From Metellina segmentata (lineage: Eukaryota; Arthropoda; Arachnida; Araneae; Tetragnathidae): a stretch of 64,000 bases of DNA. Positions 1 through 11,710 of the stretch are shown here, one piece after another (the first letter of the stretch is position 1; each line of letters opens with the position of its first letter). Where the stretch lies: the NCBI GenBank assembly GCA_947359465.1, contig OX375876.1, positions 70,128,998 to 70,192,997 of the forward strand. Reading direction: 5' to 3'. Under the pieces are notes generated by a model. That model was given only the letters and a program-made list of their open reading frames with translations, had not been told where the DNA came from and searched no databases. Both the position numbers and the translations under genes were made by a program.

Positions 1-171
1 CTTATAAAAATTATTTCATAGTAAATTATTTCTATTTTATTTTTCGCCTTTGGCAACGATGTTTAACTGTAACTGTATATTTTAAGCGTGTTTTGTTTGT
101 TTATAAAACGTGCTTTCTTCGATATACTTGTGATTTCCCTGCTATTTTTCTGGTGTTTATTCTTGTGTAAA

Positions 172-1890
172 ATGGGTTCAAAATCTCGAAGCAAGCGTTC
201 AAATAAGAGGAAAGGTGCTGCTATTAGAATTTCTAATGATAAATCGGTGAAGAATTCAGAAATTTTGTTGGATGAATCGTCAGCATCCAGGGTTAAGATT
301 TCTAACGTCACCGACAAAGAATCGAGTAGCGACTTAGGTTCGGCGTGCTTTTTCATGGATTTGGATTGCTTAAATGTTTTATTAAGTCTTCTAAAATGTC
401 CAGATTGTGATGAAAACTCCATTCATGTCAAAATAAACACATCTAAAAAGATGGGATGTTGTGTTGAACTGAACATTGCTTGTAACTTCTGTGACTTTGT
501 TAGTGACTCGTGTTTCAGTTCTAAGAAACAGGGTCAGTTTCATGAAGTTAACAGGCGACTTGTTTATGCCATGAAACAAATGGGTTGTGGGCATAGAGAA
601 GCCAGTCATTTCATGACTGTTATGAACATGCCTCCTCCACCTAGCTCAGTTGCCTACAACAGCCATACCAAAGCTTTGTTGAAAGTCGTACAACCTCTTG
701 CAGAAGAAACAATGAGAATGGCTGCTCATCGTGTGCGCGTACTGAATGGAAGTACAGAATGTGGAGTGTCGGTAGATGGAACGTGGCACAGACGAGGCTA
801 TTCTTCGCTGAATGGATTAGTTTCAGCTATCTCCATAGATACCGGTGAAGTTCTTGATATTGAAGTGCTGTCGAAGGACTGTTTTGGTTGCCGTAGATGG
901 CAAAATACAGACAAGTCTTCTATAAAATTCAAGTCATGGAGAACAGAACATAAATGTTCTATAAATTACAAGGGCTCGTCTACCAACATGGAGCCAGTTG
1001 GTGCAGGAAGAATCTTCCAGCGATCCGTCGAAAAGAGAGGTCTCGAATACTGTGATTTCTATGGAGATGGCGACTGCAAGAGTCACTCTGCTGTATGCGA
1101 ATTGAATCCTTACCCCGGAAAAGAAATTAAAAAAAGAGAATGTGTCGGACACTACCAAAAGAGACTGGGAACTGCCTTGCGTAAACTTAAAAAGTCAGTA
1201 AAAGGTATGAGTGGGAAAGGTAAGCTTACCGACTCGCTTATTAATAAAATGCAGAACTATTTTGGCATGGCTCTTCGAAATAACACTGCATCAGTTGAAT
1301 TAATGTCGAATGCCATTTGGAGCACATTCTACCACCTAAGTGCAAGAGACAGCCATCCACTTCACACCAAATGCCCAAAAGGTAGTGATAGTTGGTGTTC
1401 ATATCAGTGCGCTGCTGCACGGGGTAAGGAAGCAACATACAAGCACAAAGCAGGCCTACCGCTTGAGTTGCTTAAACACATCAAGCCGATTTACAGTAGA
1501 CTCACAGCTCCAGAAATGCTCGAAAAGTGTTTGCATGGCAAGACACAGAATAATAATGAATGCTTCCACTCCCTTATATGGAAGCGTTCACCCAAAACCA
1601 AATTTTCTGGAGCATCGAGTGTAAAACTGTAGGCGTATGATGCTGTTATGCACTTCAATTGTGGTTCTAAGCCTGAGCTAGAGGTTATGAGGCGCATGCG
1701 CATTAGTCCTGGCCAATTAATGCTCAAAGGTATTGAAGCAAGGAACAGCTTGAGGATTTCTGAGAGCATCAGGCAATCAACGCCACGTCAAAAGCAAAGG
1801 AGGAAATGTTTGCGAGGGGCTAAAAAAAAAAAGAAGACAAGAAAATTGAAAAAGAAGGGCTTACTTATGCCCCAGGAGAGTTTTAGGTAA
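172..1890 (+). pseudogene. Mutator-like (MULE-type) transposase, one in-frame stop
   Basis: A frame of about 570 codons resembles the Mutator-like transposases common in arthropod genomes; the role would be cut-and-paste transposition. The ATG at 172 is preferred to the upstream GTG at 88, which would add a hydrophobic leader atypical of the family and starts from a non-ATG codon. Seen: a basic N-terminus (GSKSRSKRSNKRKG), two CxxC pairs near residues 76-79 and 104-107 that suggest a zinc site, the segment VDGTWHRRGYSSLNG near residues 201-215 with a candidate catalytic Asp202, a DGDC near 299-302, and NECFHSLIWKRSPK near the end. A TAG at 1630-1632 stops the frame, but the same frame runs on to TAA at 1888-1890 and ends in a lysine-rich tail (around KKKKKTRKLKKK). 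No other break was seen, so this is a single-lesion copy. The family call comes from motif reading only. Confidence 0.75.
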
Positions 1891-2004
1891 TAATACAATA
1901 CATATTTATCATTATTTACAACATTTTCATTATGAAAACATGATAACAAAACTTTAAACTCAATTTCTGAAGAACTGCGTTTTTCAAATATTATGTTTTG
2001 TTCA

Positions 2005-2318
2005 AACGGTGATAACTCAACAATGAATTGGTCTTTTATAATTATTTTTGTACCAGTGTAAACTATATAGTTTAGCGGATGTTGTGACGTGCCATTTTTG
2101 TTTTTGATTTAATAACATTTTTTATAGTTTGTTTTTAAAAGTCAAAATTTCAAAAAAAATCTTGATTTTTTATGCTTTCTGGGTAAAACAATTGCTATAT
2201 AAAAAACTATTTGGTCTACCATCTAAATTGAAACGTCAAAACATGAAGAACAGTTCAAGGATTAATTTCCAGCAAAAATTATCTCTCTGTACAAATTAGA
2301 ATTTGAGTTATCACCGTT
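2005..2318. repeat. 16-bp perfect inverted repeat, 282 bp apart
   Basis: AACGGTGATAACTCAA at 2005-2020 is the exact reverse complement of 2303-2318. The pair lies about 115 bp and 410 bp downstream of the Mutator-like reading frame. It could belong to the element's 3' non-coding end or to a small unrelated element; no target duplication was found to decide. Confidence 0.6.
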
Positions 2319-3122
2319 CAAAGATTATGCCAATTAGCTCATTAGACACTAATTAACTAATTAATGACAAACAAAATCTAATTTTTTTTAAGTGAAATGA
2401 TTTTAAACATAGATTATACACATTTTGTGAAAAAAGTAGATTTTTAAAGTCAAATTAAAAAAAAAAAGTGTCAAGTGTATACGTACACCTTAATATGTAT
2501 CACAAAAAAAAGAAGCACATTATACGTGACATGCAAATTAAACTTTTATCTATTCAGCATTCCGATTGATCTGGTTCAATATTCACCAAATGAGTATAAG
2601 TGTTTATTGTATAGTTTGTTCAATTCAATTCAATGTTCTTGGCATATCACATCAATTCATGGAGATCACGAGGAGGTACTATTGCTATATTTTGTATACT
2701 TTGCATGAGCAAAATGTGTCGTCATATTGCAGTACACTAATCTGGCTATTATATAACAGAAAAAAAAATGTTAGGAAATTGTAGCATTAATATTCGGTTT
2801 TACTAATAATGAAATTTGAGGTTCTTTTTTTTTCACATTCAATAAAATATTAAATTATTTTTTTTTAATGTTTTACAATTTCCTGATACTGTTACTGTTT
2901 AGAGTAAACTTTCATGACTCACACAACAAAATTAGATTTCTAAAGACTTTAAATTAACAGAATTTGACAACTGTATGTCCAGAGATAAAAGGTTGCTGAT
3001 TCATTATATGGTTCTGACAGTAAAAGGTTTTTTTTCAACAGACTTACTGGAAATGTATCAGGCAGAGGAAAATGACAAAAATCCATTTTTAGAATAATTC
3101 TTAATTTATCGTAGCTTATATT
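2319..3122. other. AT-rich spacer, no gene seen
   Basis: Low-complexity AT-rich DNA with poly-A and poly-T runs. The short frames here have no recognisable motif. Nothing supportable was found. Confidence 0.6.
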
Positions 3123-3126
3123 TTAA

Positions 3127-3213
3127 CCATACTCAAAAATTGGTGAATTTCTCGACTCATGGTGATTGTCTCGAGTATATATCTAATTTAGACAACCATA
3201 ACCACCAGGAGGG
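3127..3213 (+). mobile_element. TTAA-flanked miniature element (family TM), short copy
   Basis: An 87-bp segment sits between TTAA at 3123-3126 and TTAA at 3214-3217. It starts CCATACTC and ends GACAACC...ACCACCAGGAGGG, the same right end as other copies in this window (46434-46623, 43911-44103). TTAA duplications with CCC/GGG tips are the piggyBac signature. Confidence 0.55.
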
Positions 3214-3217
3214 TTAA

Positions 3218-3627
3218 GATCAAGGACGTGATTCAGTATGCTTGTTCATGCCACAGATGACTGTAGACTGTGCTGTATTGCGTTTAGTAGCCAAGTGTAC
3301 CAAGTGTGGGATGAGATAGAAGAGCTGCAACAATAAATAAAGTCTTTATAGAAATTGGAGCAGTGTCCGTTATGCCAGGGCTTTAAACAGTTGTTGGCAG
3401 TGACTGCATTGGGCCATCCATTACAGTACGTGCCATCTGGTATTAGTCAGAAGCGCCGTCAGGTTTCTTTTAAATTGAGCGTTTTCAGGTGGGACGTCTA
3501 CTAATCACTGATATAGCAAAACGCATGAAGTACAGTGAATAGTTTTCTAGCAAAGGGTACTTCATGGTGTAAATAGGTTTCACAGCAATATACACTATTG
3601 CATGTATGGTTAATTTTTGTAGTGGTG
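3218..3627. other. Spacer, no gene seen
   Basis: Unremarkable sequence with one AATAAATAAA string near 3330-3345. No reading frame or repeat could be assigned. Confidence 0.5.
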
Positions 3628-3631
3628 TTAA

Positions 3632-3740
3632 TCTTCATCAGAAAAAACGATCTATCTCGATGACGACGAGATATCTCGTCATCAGTAAAATAAGTCAGAT
3701 CTTTATGGACGATACATATCGTCGAAATCCCTTTAGAGGA
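3632..3740 (-). mobile_element. TTAA-flanked miniature element (family TM), 109 bp
   Basis: Bounded by TTAA at 3628-3631 and 3741-3744. It contains the palindrome GACGAGATATCTCGTC near 3664-3680. Its right edge (TCGAAATCCCTTTAGAGGA before TTAA) is the reverse complement of the left edge of other copies, so the copy is on the minus strand. Confidence 0.6.
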
Positions 3741-4200
3741 TTAATACAGTTTGAGTGACTTCAAGCGATTGGTCGTTTGTCAGCTAGTGATAACATCTCT
3801 CGAATTCAGCCAATGCTAAATTCAGGTGTGGAAACATTAACCCACTAACGGCGGTTGTTAAGAAAATTTGCCATTCGACATTAAAATGTTTTTCTTTGCC
3901 AATATATGGCGGGAATGGTTCCACTCAGTGTTTTTTTTAAGAATCAACCAATCAAAATGCTGCACTTGTTGTGTACATCCCAGATAGTTTGTAGGTGAAA
4001 ACATGTTTCAAAGCTAGAATGTCTTGAGGGCTCGAATGATGTCTCGTCAATCATCGCAAAAGAGGCAAAAAAAAATTGTATTACTGTTTTTAGCTATTTT
4101 TTATGCTTTATTGTAATGACATAAATTCATTGTTTATAATAATACACTAAAAAATTTTTAAAAAAAAATTCTTTTATAGACGTTAGGTAGATTTATTGTT

Positions 4201-4224
4201 GATTGGCAAGAAATCTTGCCAATC
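4201..4224. repeat. Perfect 11-bp-arm hairpin
   Basis: GATTGGCAAGA, two bases, TCTTGCCAATC. It lies inside the piggyBac-type element about 360 bp from its left tip, where internal inverted repeats are common and may bind transposase. The binding role is inferred. Confidence 0.7.
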
Positions 4225-4411
4225 GTCGGATATGTGAAATTCGGTACTATCTGTAGTTATGTATTACTTTAAAGGTTTCAATACCGATTTGGTTATTAAT
4301 TTTATTTTAAAAGCTTAAACAGGGTTAAAATTTAATTTTGATCTAAAAATAATATGTAACAAAATATTTATCCATCCTTTTTTTTCAGTCACACGCTAAA
4401 TGAAGTTTTAG

Positions 4412-5132
4412 ATGTATTCATTGCTAATCGACAGTGATTCTGGGTCAGATAGTGGCCATAAAACTGTCAAATATAATAATGTGGTTATAAGAAGCCCTAT
4501 TGAGAGAGAGAGAGAGAGAGAAGATGCTGATACAGAGACAGGCAAAGACTTCGACACAAGATATGACGAGATGCAAAGAGATAGCTATTACTTACCGCGG
4601 AGAATACTCTCCATCACATGTGAAATAAGTCGTCAATTAGACCACAAAAAGACCAAGCACTTCTCTAATACGAAAGAAGCCAAAGCAAATAAAATCCGAA
4701 AGTAGAAGACCTAAAAACCAAAGAAAAAAGCTGGAACAAAAATCCAGAATTTTACTCCCATGTACAAACCAACTGCCATGGATTTATGTCACGAAAGTGA
4801 AAAATTCCCATTAGATAGTCTGCAGCGTTACCTTGCCGACGAACTGATAGACCATATTTTGACACAATCACTACTTTACCCATCTCAAAAAATTCTATTG
4901 TAAGAAGTATTGAGAAAATTTAGAACACCTATCATCGGTCCAGGAAATATCTTTAGTGCTGCAGAAGAGTGCATCCTACCAACAAATATATGATAGACGG
5001 GATCATTGACTTTACAAGTCAGACCAACAGTTTAGACGATGCAAAATTTGTGGTGGAATGTCAGTCTATAGATGCAAGAAATGTCAGGTTCCTCTACATC
5101 CTGAGTGTCACAAGACTTATCTCGCAGCATAG
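4412..5132 (+). pseudogene. piggyBac-type transposase relic, catalytic core lost
   Basis: Three remnants in the family's order. First, an acidic N-terminus (IDSDSGSDSGH) from 4412, as in many piggyBac transposases. Second, around 4770-4900 in another phase, a stretch reading DLCHESEKFPLDSLQRYLAD and onward that resembles the start of the DDE_Tnp_1_7 domain. Third, from 5028 to the stop at 5130-5132, a cysteine-rich C-terminus with the pattern CKICGG...YRCKKCQVPLHPECHK, typical of the chromatin/DNA-binding tail. The catalytic domain with its aspartates, normally over 300 residues, is absent between about 4905 and 5020, and frame changes separate the pieces. The protein cannot be active. A (GA)n run at 4502-4521 interrupts the N-terminal part. 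Confidence 0.65.
4502..4521. repeat. (GA)n microsatellite
   Basis: About ten GA units inside the piggyBac relic; it encodes an Arg-Glu run in that frame. Confidence 0.9.
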
Positions 5133-5439
5133 TCTGAACTAAGAATACAGCAAATGTTTTAAATTTAGGGGTGATGCGCGTTCTCAAAACAATGGAATAG
5201 CTTTACATAATAGTTATTAAATATAAATATTAAATTGCTTTTTAGATTATATGTTTGGTTAAACTGTTCAATTGAATTTCTTCCTTAAATACTAAATGTA
5301 ATAATATGGGAGAAAATACAAAGCCACTGAAATTGGTGTTTGAAGAAGGTGGCTCCACACCTGGTCAATATTCCTTCCTATTGTTTGCTTCAATGTGTGA
5401 TATAAATTTTTCATATATCTTTATAAAAGTTACTTGTGT

Positions 5440-5441
<2 letters not shown>

Positions 5442-5521
<80 letters not shown>
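5442..5521. repeat. (TA)n microsatellite, about 80 bp
   Basis: Uninterrupted TA units inside the piggyBac-type element. The open frame across it (Tyr-Ile repeats) is an artefact of the repeat. Confidence 0.95.
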
Positions 5522-5526
<5 letters not shown>

Positions 5527-5678
5527 ATTGATCTAAATAAACAAGTTATAAGATAAAAAGTTAATTTTTTAACTATTTTAAAGCTGTCTTTAATGGGTTA
5601 AATTGAAAATGGTCGCCACTACAAAAATGAACTTTCAAATTCAATAGGTAGTCTAAGTAACACTGCAACATATTGACC

Positions 5679-5998
5679 GCGGTAGTCGAATAGGTAGAGT
5701 CATGAATTGTCAATTGTTATTGTGAGAGCAAAACTCTATCCAACCAAAGATTGCCGTGCGCAGCGCACGAGGCCTGGTGGACTTTGAATCTATAATGGCA
5801 TCAAATGTTCTTACGTTGGTGTGGCGGTGGAATTTCGGAGAGTGGCGTTCCAGTTCAGGTGTTGACCTCGTCATCAGACCGTGGTTCAAAATTAAGGGCG
5901 TGTAACTTAGATTTTTTCCTTAGAGATTGATCTCGGACCATCGCCAATAGCCCTTTTTGTTGCTCCAGCATGACGTTAATTAACTACATATCTATCTA
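5679..5998 (+). mobile_element. SINE-A copy, tRNA-derived
   Basis: The head (GACCGCGGTAGTCGAATAGG) resembles a tRNA 5' half. The body carries the family strings TCAAATGTTCTTACGTTGG, CAGGTGTTGACCTCGTCATC and GACCGTGGTTCAAAATTA, then GTTGCTCCAGCATGACGTTA and a CTAC/CTAT-rich tail. The same body recurs in this window at 11199-11521, 12376-12665, 21554-21885 and 54486-54775. Confidence 0.75.
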
Positions 5999-7127
5999 CC
6001 CTTTTTTTTTTATCATATACTATCATGCAGAAGTTGCACCGTCTGCTTTGTGCTAAATTTCTATGATTGAGTAATTATAATACCGACAGCGTTTTAGATC
6101 TATAAATTCGTAAGGATTCCTAAAATTGGAGAAATTATTATTCAAAAGCTTTGTTTACAAAAGCTGGGATTTGTTGAGATGCGAAACGTACCATGATCAG
6201 AAATTATTAATTTCTTGAAAAATGTAATTTAATGACTTTAAAACGGTGAACTACTTCGATGTGACTTTAAAACATTAAGGGTCTTCAGAATTCTCTTTAA
6301 AAATTAGCAAATCGGTTTTGGACAAATACTGTTGTGAAGCATATAAACGTTTTAAATTCCTACTCATCCTATTGCTTGCATGCTCAAGCATTTCGGAAAA
6401 AGCACTAAAACAAGAATACGAGGAAATAATAATTTACAAATTGTTTTCAAATTTCTGCACGTAGTCTTGTCGGGGTAATCGAAAAAAATTTATTTTCATG
6501 AAATCCTGGCTAGTCACGCGATTTAAGAGCACACATACAGCTATTGCCTTTTTGTTTTCTAATTTTAAAACCAACTATTCCGTTAATAGTACAAAATAAT
6601 TTTATTTAAATTAGACAATAAATTGTTGAATTATTTGGAAGAACTTAGATTTGTAAATAACGCCAAATATAAAAACATTTATTATATTACAAGAAGCAAA
6701 TTTAAATATTTAAAGAAAGAGAATGATATGATACCTGTCATTCTTATTAAAAACATTCGGAAAGGGCTATAATCTTTTCTAGACATGAAGTATGTGTTTC
6801 AAAGTTTAAAATCAATTCTACGTTTCTATAAAATGTTTCTAATACTCAGTTGAAATACATTAAATTTTGTTGTTCCTATTTCTATAGATTATATTAATTT
6901 CACCTGTATGTATATTTCATTTGACATTCATAACACTTTATATTCATCGACTTTAAATATTTAATTTATATTCATAGCACTTTATATTGTTTGGTTTATA
7001 AAGATCACATTAAGTTCATACCTTTTTTTTTTCTTTAATGTAAAAATATTTGTTATAATAGTCATTATTTCTCTCTATTTGAAAACAGCGATTCTTAGAA
7101 ATATTTCCATTCGTTCCAAGTACTTAA
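5999..7127. other. AT-rich spacer, no gene seen
   Basis: Long AT-rich stretch with no frame carrying a recognisable motif and no clear repeat boundary. Confidence 0.6.
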
Positions 7128-7668
7128 TAATAAGATATTTTAAGAAATGTTTTAAAAACAAATGTGTTTAAGAGAAAACTTCGTAAAACATACACATTGT
7201 TCCTTTTCATATTAACTGTTGTAATTCAACCCATCTATACTTTTTTTATATTTAAAGGCACCATATTCTCTGTTCTAACGTTAATTGAATTTGAAATAAA
7301 AACTTGTAACACCAAATAATTCAAATGGCTATAATTGGTCATCGCTCAATTGTGTTTTGAGGACTCGAAATTATCGATTCACTTACTTTTCTTTAAATAA
7401 TAAAATATTTTAAGAAATGTTACAACAACGAATGCGTTTAAAAGAAAGCTTTATAAAACATACACATTGGTCCTATTCGTATTGACTATAGTAATTCAAT
7501 CCACGTATACTTTTGTTACATTTAAAGGCACCATATTCTCTGTTCTGACGTTAATTGAATTTAAAATACAAATTTGAAACACCAAATAATTCAAATGGCT
7601 ATTATTGGCGATCACTCAATTGTGTTTTGAGAACTCTAAGTTATCGATTGAATTACTTTATAATTCAG
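7128..7668. repeat. Tandem duplication, two units of about 270 bp
   Basis: The unit from about 7128 repeats from about 7398 at an offset of 270 bp. Both contain a TTTAAAGGCACCATATTCTC string and AATAATTCAAATGGCTAT, with scattered substitutions. No coding content. Confidence 0.85.
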
Positions 7669-9239
7669 ATAATGAAGCAATATAATTATTTTATTCATCA
7701 TGACAGTTTAAAAATTAATTTTATTTATGATGGTTTATTAATTTTTTTGCTACATTTAATATAGTTTATTGTTTTTCCTTACTATAATTTATTTTTTAGA
7801 CTAGTACTAGTCATACTTCAAAACCTCTACATTGCATGAAAATGGAATCAGGTCTTTTACACTCAGTTATTTAAATAATATGTACATTGGGTTCTGCACA
7901 GTCATTCATTGAAGTATACTAATAATCGGATTTTATCCCTAAAAAAATTATTCTATCGGTCACTAGTTTGATCGAGGCACTCCACAACGACATTTCTGAT
8001 AAGGAATTCAGCAAAAAATACAGCGCTTAAGACTCCAGAATGGTATTGGTGGAGGTCACGGCGAGAAAATAGACATTCTATTTTCTTTAGCCGAAACAGT
8101 TTCTTCACCAAATTAGATGACCGGTCCCAGGACAAACCCCAAGGGAAATTCGTCCTCCATCTCCCCCACCAAACGGACTATGGTGAAAAAGTCGTAGTAG
8201 AGATAGAGACCTCTACCGAGCAATTGGCCACGATCCGGATCAAAGGGACCAAATTGATGTACTAGGGATGATCTCTTTTTAAACGTCGTCCCTGCGATTT
8301 CGCTTCGCTGAAATAAACCTGCCAGGAATTGGTCCTGCACTGATAGGATACGCTTCTGTTTTTCTTTCTTTTCCAGCCTTTTTCTGTGGTTTCAAAGGAA
8401 ACAATGAAAATGGAGGTTTCTTGGAAGATCGACTGTGAGATTTCTCCTATGAGACTAATGATTGAAACCCTTTCCCGTTTTCCGGAAAAGGGATAAGCAA
8501 GTAAGACATACTTTTCGAATGATTCGGTAGAATTGCTATCTGAGGTTGGTTGAGTAAAGGTCTAAAGTTCTCGCACATTTTTTCAGTAGTTTTTTTTCTA
8601 ATTAAATACATATTCGCAAACTTCTGTTTTGTTTCTTTGAAAACCGTTTCCGAATGGACTGAAGTGAATAATAATCGAGCAAAAATATTTTTAATGGTAT
8701 TTTTAATAAAATATATAGTAAGGAACCCTCCGAAATTGCAGCATAAGATCCAACCAAACAACACAAATTGAGTTAAGTTTTAGTAATGAAGACATTAAAT
8801 TTATATTCTGTACCTCACAGGCATTGGACACCGTCACATAATAATTTTTTTAGGAGCAAGTTAAAGTTTTTTACACTTTTCTCTCTATGACTCGAGTTGT
8901 TTTCAAAGAGGCGAGTCTTCTTTATGTGATGATAATGAGTGTAGCGCTGTATGCTATTAAAAAAAGTAAAAATATAATTAAACGAATTGGTAGTGTGTCA
9001 TATGCCTCCAAGGTGCAGAATTGTGTCTCATATTTGTTTATAAATTTAGAAGTCAATTCCCTTACTGTTCTGCATTTTGGTCCAAATTAATTATGAATCT
9101 GGTATTTGTATTTCTAATTAATATGTATTAGCAACTGGGGGCAATCAAATATTTACATTTGACAGAAACAAGAATGTTTCTCAAATTATGCTTTAGTATC
9201 ACGCATTGATCGTGTATAGTGGATACCTTTTGTGTATTA
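7669..9239. other. Spacer with a GC-richer island at about 8100-8450
   Basis: Mostly AT-rich. The segment 8100-8450 is clearly more complex and GC-richer than its flanks (for example GATGACCGGTCCCAGGAC near 8116). Its short frames match nothing I recognise and are open on both strands, as expected from low stop density. It could be a regulatory block or an unrecognised exon. Confidence 0.4.
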
Positions 9240-9650
9240 AACATTGCAAACCCATGGGTTAGAAACGATGCATTATGTTTCTTAATTACCATTTATTCTG
9301 TATGGCACAGCTTGTCCATTTAAAGTCACTGAGCCATACACCTCTTAATCCAATGTAATTAATTTATTTTGACACTATATACAACACAAAACAAATAAAC
9401 AGATCAATGGCAAAACAAAGAAAAAACTCAATGTTCCCTCGATATCACAGCTTATATTGCGTGCTCCGTTTCTTATCTGTTCAAAATTACATTTCAAATT
9501 TTGACGTAAAACGTTGAAAACTCACGGGTATAAAACAATACATCGTGTTTTTAAAATTGACATTTATGTTGGCAGGTTGTCCTTGTTACATCAAACTCCT
9601 TATCCAGTTCACTTATGTTGACACTAGACAACACAAAAAAAATGAAATAA
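9240..9650. repeat. Degenerate tandem duplication, offset about 270 bp
   Basis: The segment from about 9240 recurs from about 9510. Shared landmarks in order: a TGTCC(A/T)T string after GGCA, then TTTTGACACTATATACAACA against GTTGACACTAGACAACACA. It is more diverged than the duplication at 7128-7668. Confidence 0.6.
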
Positions 9651-10420
9651 ACTCATTATTCTATCAAGTGTGTCCTCAGCTAAGAAATATTGCATTACAA
9701 CCATGCAGTTCTTGTGTATTAATTTGTTAATCTATATTTGAGTATCGTAATTACAAAATGATGAAAATGTTTTTATTAAATCAATGTATTTCAAAAATAT
9801 TGAATAAATTAAGGCAAATACTTTTGTAAATTCAAGCCAGAAGGAACAATATACAACCCAGTGGGTCCCCAATTTAATCAAACATGGAATACATTTTTCC
9901 GAGAAGACATTTTAACGTCATCTTAAAACAATAACATAACCCTACAGTCAAAAACTCAAGGGGAAGCTATGCAAATAGTTAGACAATTTTAATGACAAAT
10001 AACGATTCATCCACCATTCTCATGCTCTACCACCATCCAATTATCATCTTTTTCAAAGCCTACAAAACGAACTTAATCGAAAATATATGAATTTGGAATA
10101 TGTTGTTCGATGAGATCTGGGTCTATCCTTTGGATACAAATCCAAGTTCCTATCAACAGGGTATTGAAATATTTAATTAACATGGGAAAAGTTATAAATA
10201 ATAATTTTATAAATATATATAAAGTTTACATACGTATATGGGTTGAATGTATTCTTTTTGCATTATTTTCATGGTTACTCTATAAAATCGCATCACTTTT
10301 GAGATGACTAATGGGATCGTGAGACTGAATGTTACTTACTTCAGTCTTACTTACAGACTTAATGTGAGATTCAGAATGTTACTTTTCAAACAAAATTAAA
10401 CAATTTGTACAGTAAGCCTA
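9651..10420. other. AT-rich spacer, no gene seen
   Basis: No recognisable coding or repeat structure. Confidence 0.6.
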
Positions 10421-10439
10421 CATGAAAACAAGAATGCAG

Positions 10440-11040
10440 TTATATTGCATAAGTCATGGGTTCTTTGAAAGTGAAATGCGGTTCATATTAATGCATACTG
10501 TCGAATTAATTGTGGACAGAAACAAACAATCCCCAGCCACGGTACGCCGAAACCCAATCGAATATGGCACACATTTGACGGGACATAATATAAACTACGA
10601 GAATATTTTGCGTGCCACATCCTGTTTGCTCAAGAAATCACGTGGTCTTTCCACCCCACGAAGGGTCAGATTTACACAAGCCACCCTGGTACAGGGGCGC
10701 AAACATGAGCCCTGTTTGCCCCGGGCTGCACATACATCCATCACCGAATATATCGGCACGTCGAAAGGCCGGGGAGGAGAGGAGCAGGGCGTACTTTTGG
10801 GGCGTTTCGAATGTTTTTGGAGCGGCATTAACCGATAGAATATTGCGGTGGGAAATAATATTTTCTTGACTCTTTCTTTTTTCTTGCCTTGCCGGTGTTT
10901 TTCTCTGGATTTTATATGCTTTCAGACGGAGAAAGGCAAGGGATGTCGTGAGGAAATGAAATTTCAGCTCCCCATTTTTAGTTTCGCTGGTGCAGAACTC
11001 TTCGACTTGGGCTGAGAGGCATTTTCACTGTTCTTCCGGA
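10440..11040. other. GC-richer non-repetitive island
   Basis: About 600 bp of complex, GC-richer sequence in AT-rich surroundings, centred on 10530-10830. Overlapping frames of 85, 138 and 77 codons are open on both strands; none shows a known domain, and the two plus-strand frames differ. I do not call a gene. Conserved non-coding sequence, an unrecognised exon, or an old unclassified repeat are all possible. Confidence 0.35.
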
Positions 11041-11198
11041 TCGAAGACTGGATTTTCGATTAGGTTTTCTTTTATATATATATATTTTGCCACGTATCAA
11101 TAGAGCCATCAAAACGATAGAATACGATACATTAACATAAAAGCTCAGTTAACTGTATGTATATTAACTATATAAGATACAATTTTACACTTCACGGA

Positions 11199-11521
11199 CC
11201 GCAGTAGACTAGTTGAGAGAGTCAAGAATGAATAACTGTAGGGTTTCGATTTCCAAATTCGATTCCACCCAAAGACCGTCGCGAGTGTGGGGCTGGTGGA
11301 ATGTTAAATCTGTCGTGGACTCAAATGTCCTGACGTTGGAATGATGTGGAAAATTTGCGGGTGGAGTGTCAATACAAGGTATGGACCTTCATCTGAGCGT
11401 GGTTCAACCTTGTGAGGTGTTTTTATTGGATATTTTCTTTCGGGATTGATCATGGATCATCTCCAATAGCCATTACTTCATTGTCTTGATCCAGTGTGAC
11501 GTAAATTCAGCTACTAAGTAC
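11199..11521 (+). mobile_element. SINE-A copy
   Basis: tRNA-like head with a B-box-like AATTCGATTCC near 11258, then the family body (TTAAATCTGTCGTGGACTCAA, TCATCTGAGCGTGGTTCAA) and the 3' string GATCCAGTGTGACGTAAA. Diverged from the copy at 21554. Confidence 0.75.
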
Positions 11522-11617
11522 CCTAGAACTATCCGAGTACGTTTATTTGCACTTCGCTGAACGAAAATTTTAAACGACCCGAACTGCCGAATTCTTGAAT
11601 AATTGATTCAAAATTTA

Positions 11618-11710
11618 AAGTTTTCCTCGGATCTTTCACTGCGGTTGATCCCGAGCTGTTGACAATAACACGTCGTGTTGCTCCATTGTGATGTAAATTA
11701 AACTACTTAC
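11618..11710 (+). mobile_element. SINE-A 3' fragment
   Basis: Carries TCCTCGGATCTTTC, a diverged GATCCCGAGC, and GTTGCTCCATTGTGATGTAA, the last third of the SINE-A body. 5' truncated. Confidence 0.6.

Larger units (their letters stand above)
3841..5597 (+). mobile_element. piggyBac-type DNA transposon, internally decayed
   Basis: The element lies between TTAA at 3837-3840 and TTAA at 5598-5601. The left tip is CCCACTAACGGCGG; the right tip, reverse-complemented, is CCCATTAAAGACAG, about 10 of 14 matching. TTAA target duplication with CCC/GGG ends is diagnostic of piggyBac. Inside are a piggyBac-like transposase relic, a subterminal hairpin at 4201-4224 and a long (TA)n tract near the right end. 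About 1.76 kb is short for an autonomous element because the catalytic core is missing. Confidence 0.65.

Noticed and set aside
5306..5536. 76-codon frame ending in Tyr-Ile repeats
   Set aside because: Translation of a (TA)n microsatellite, as also at 39488-39778 and 28743-29123.
10595..10828. Minus-strand 77-codon frame
   Set aside because: Shadow of the same GC-richer island; nothing recognisable.
10422..10838. 138-codon open frame in a GC-richer island
   Set aside because: No domain, other strand equally open, competing overlapping frames; low stop density explains it.
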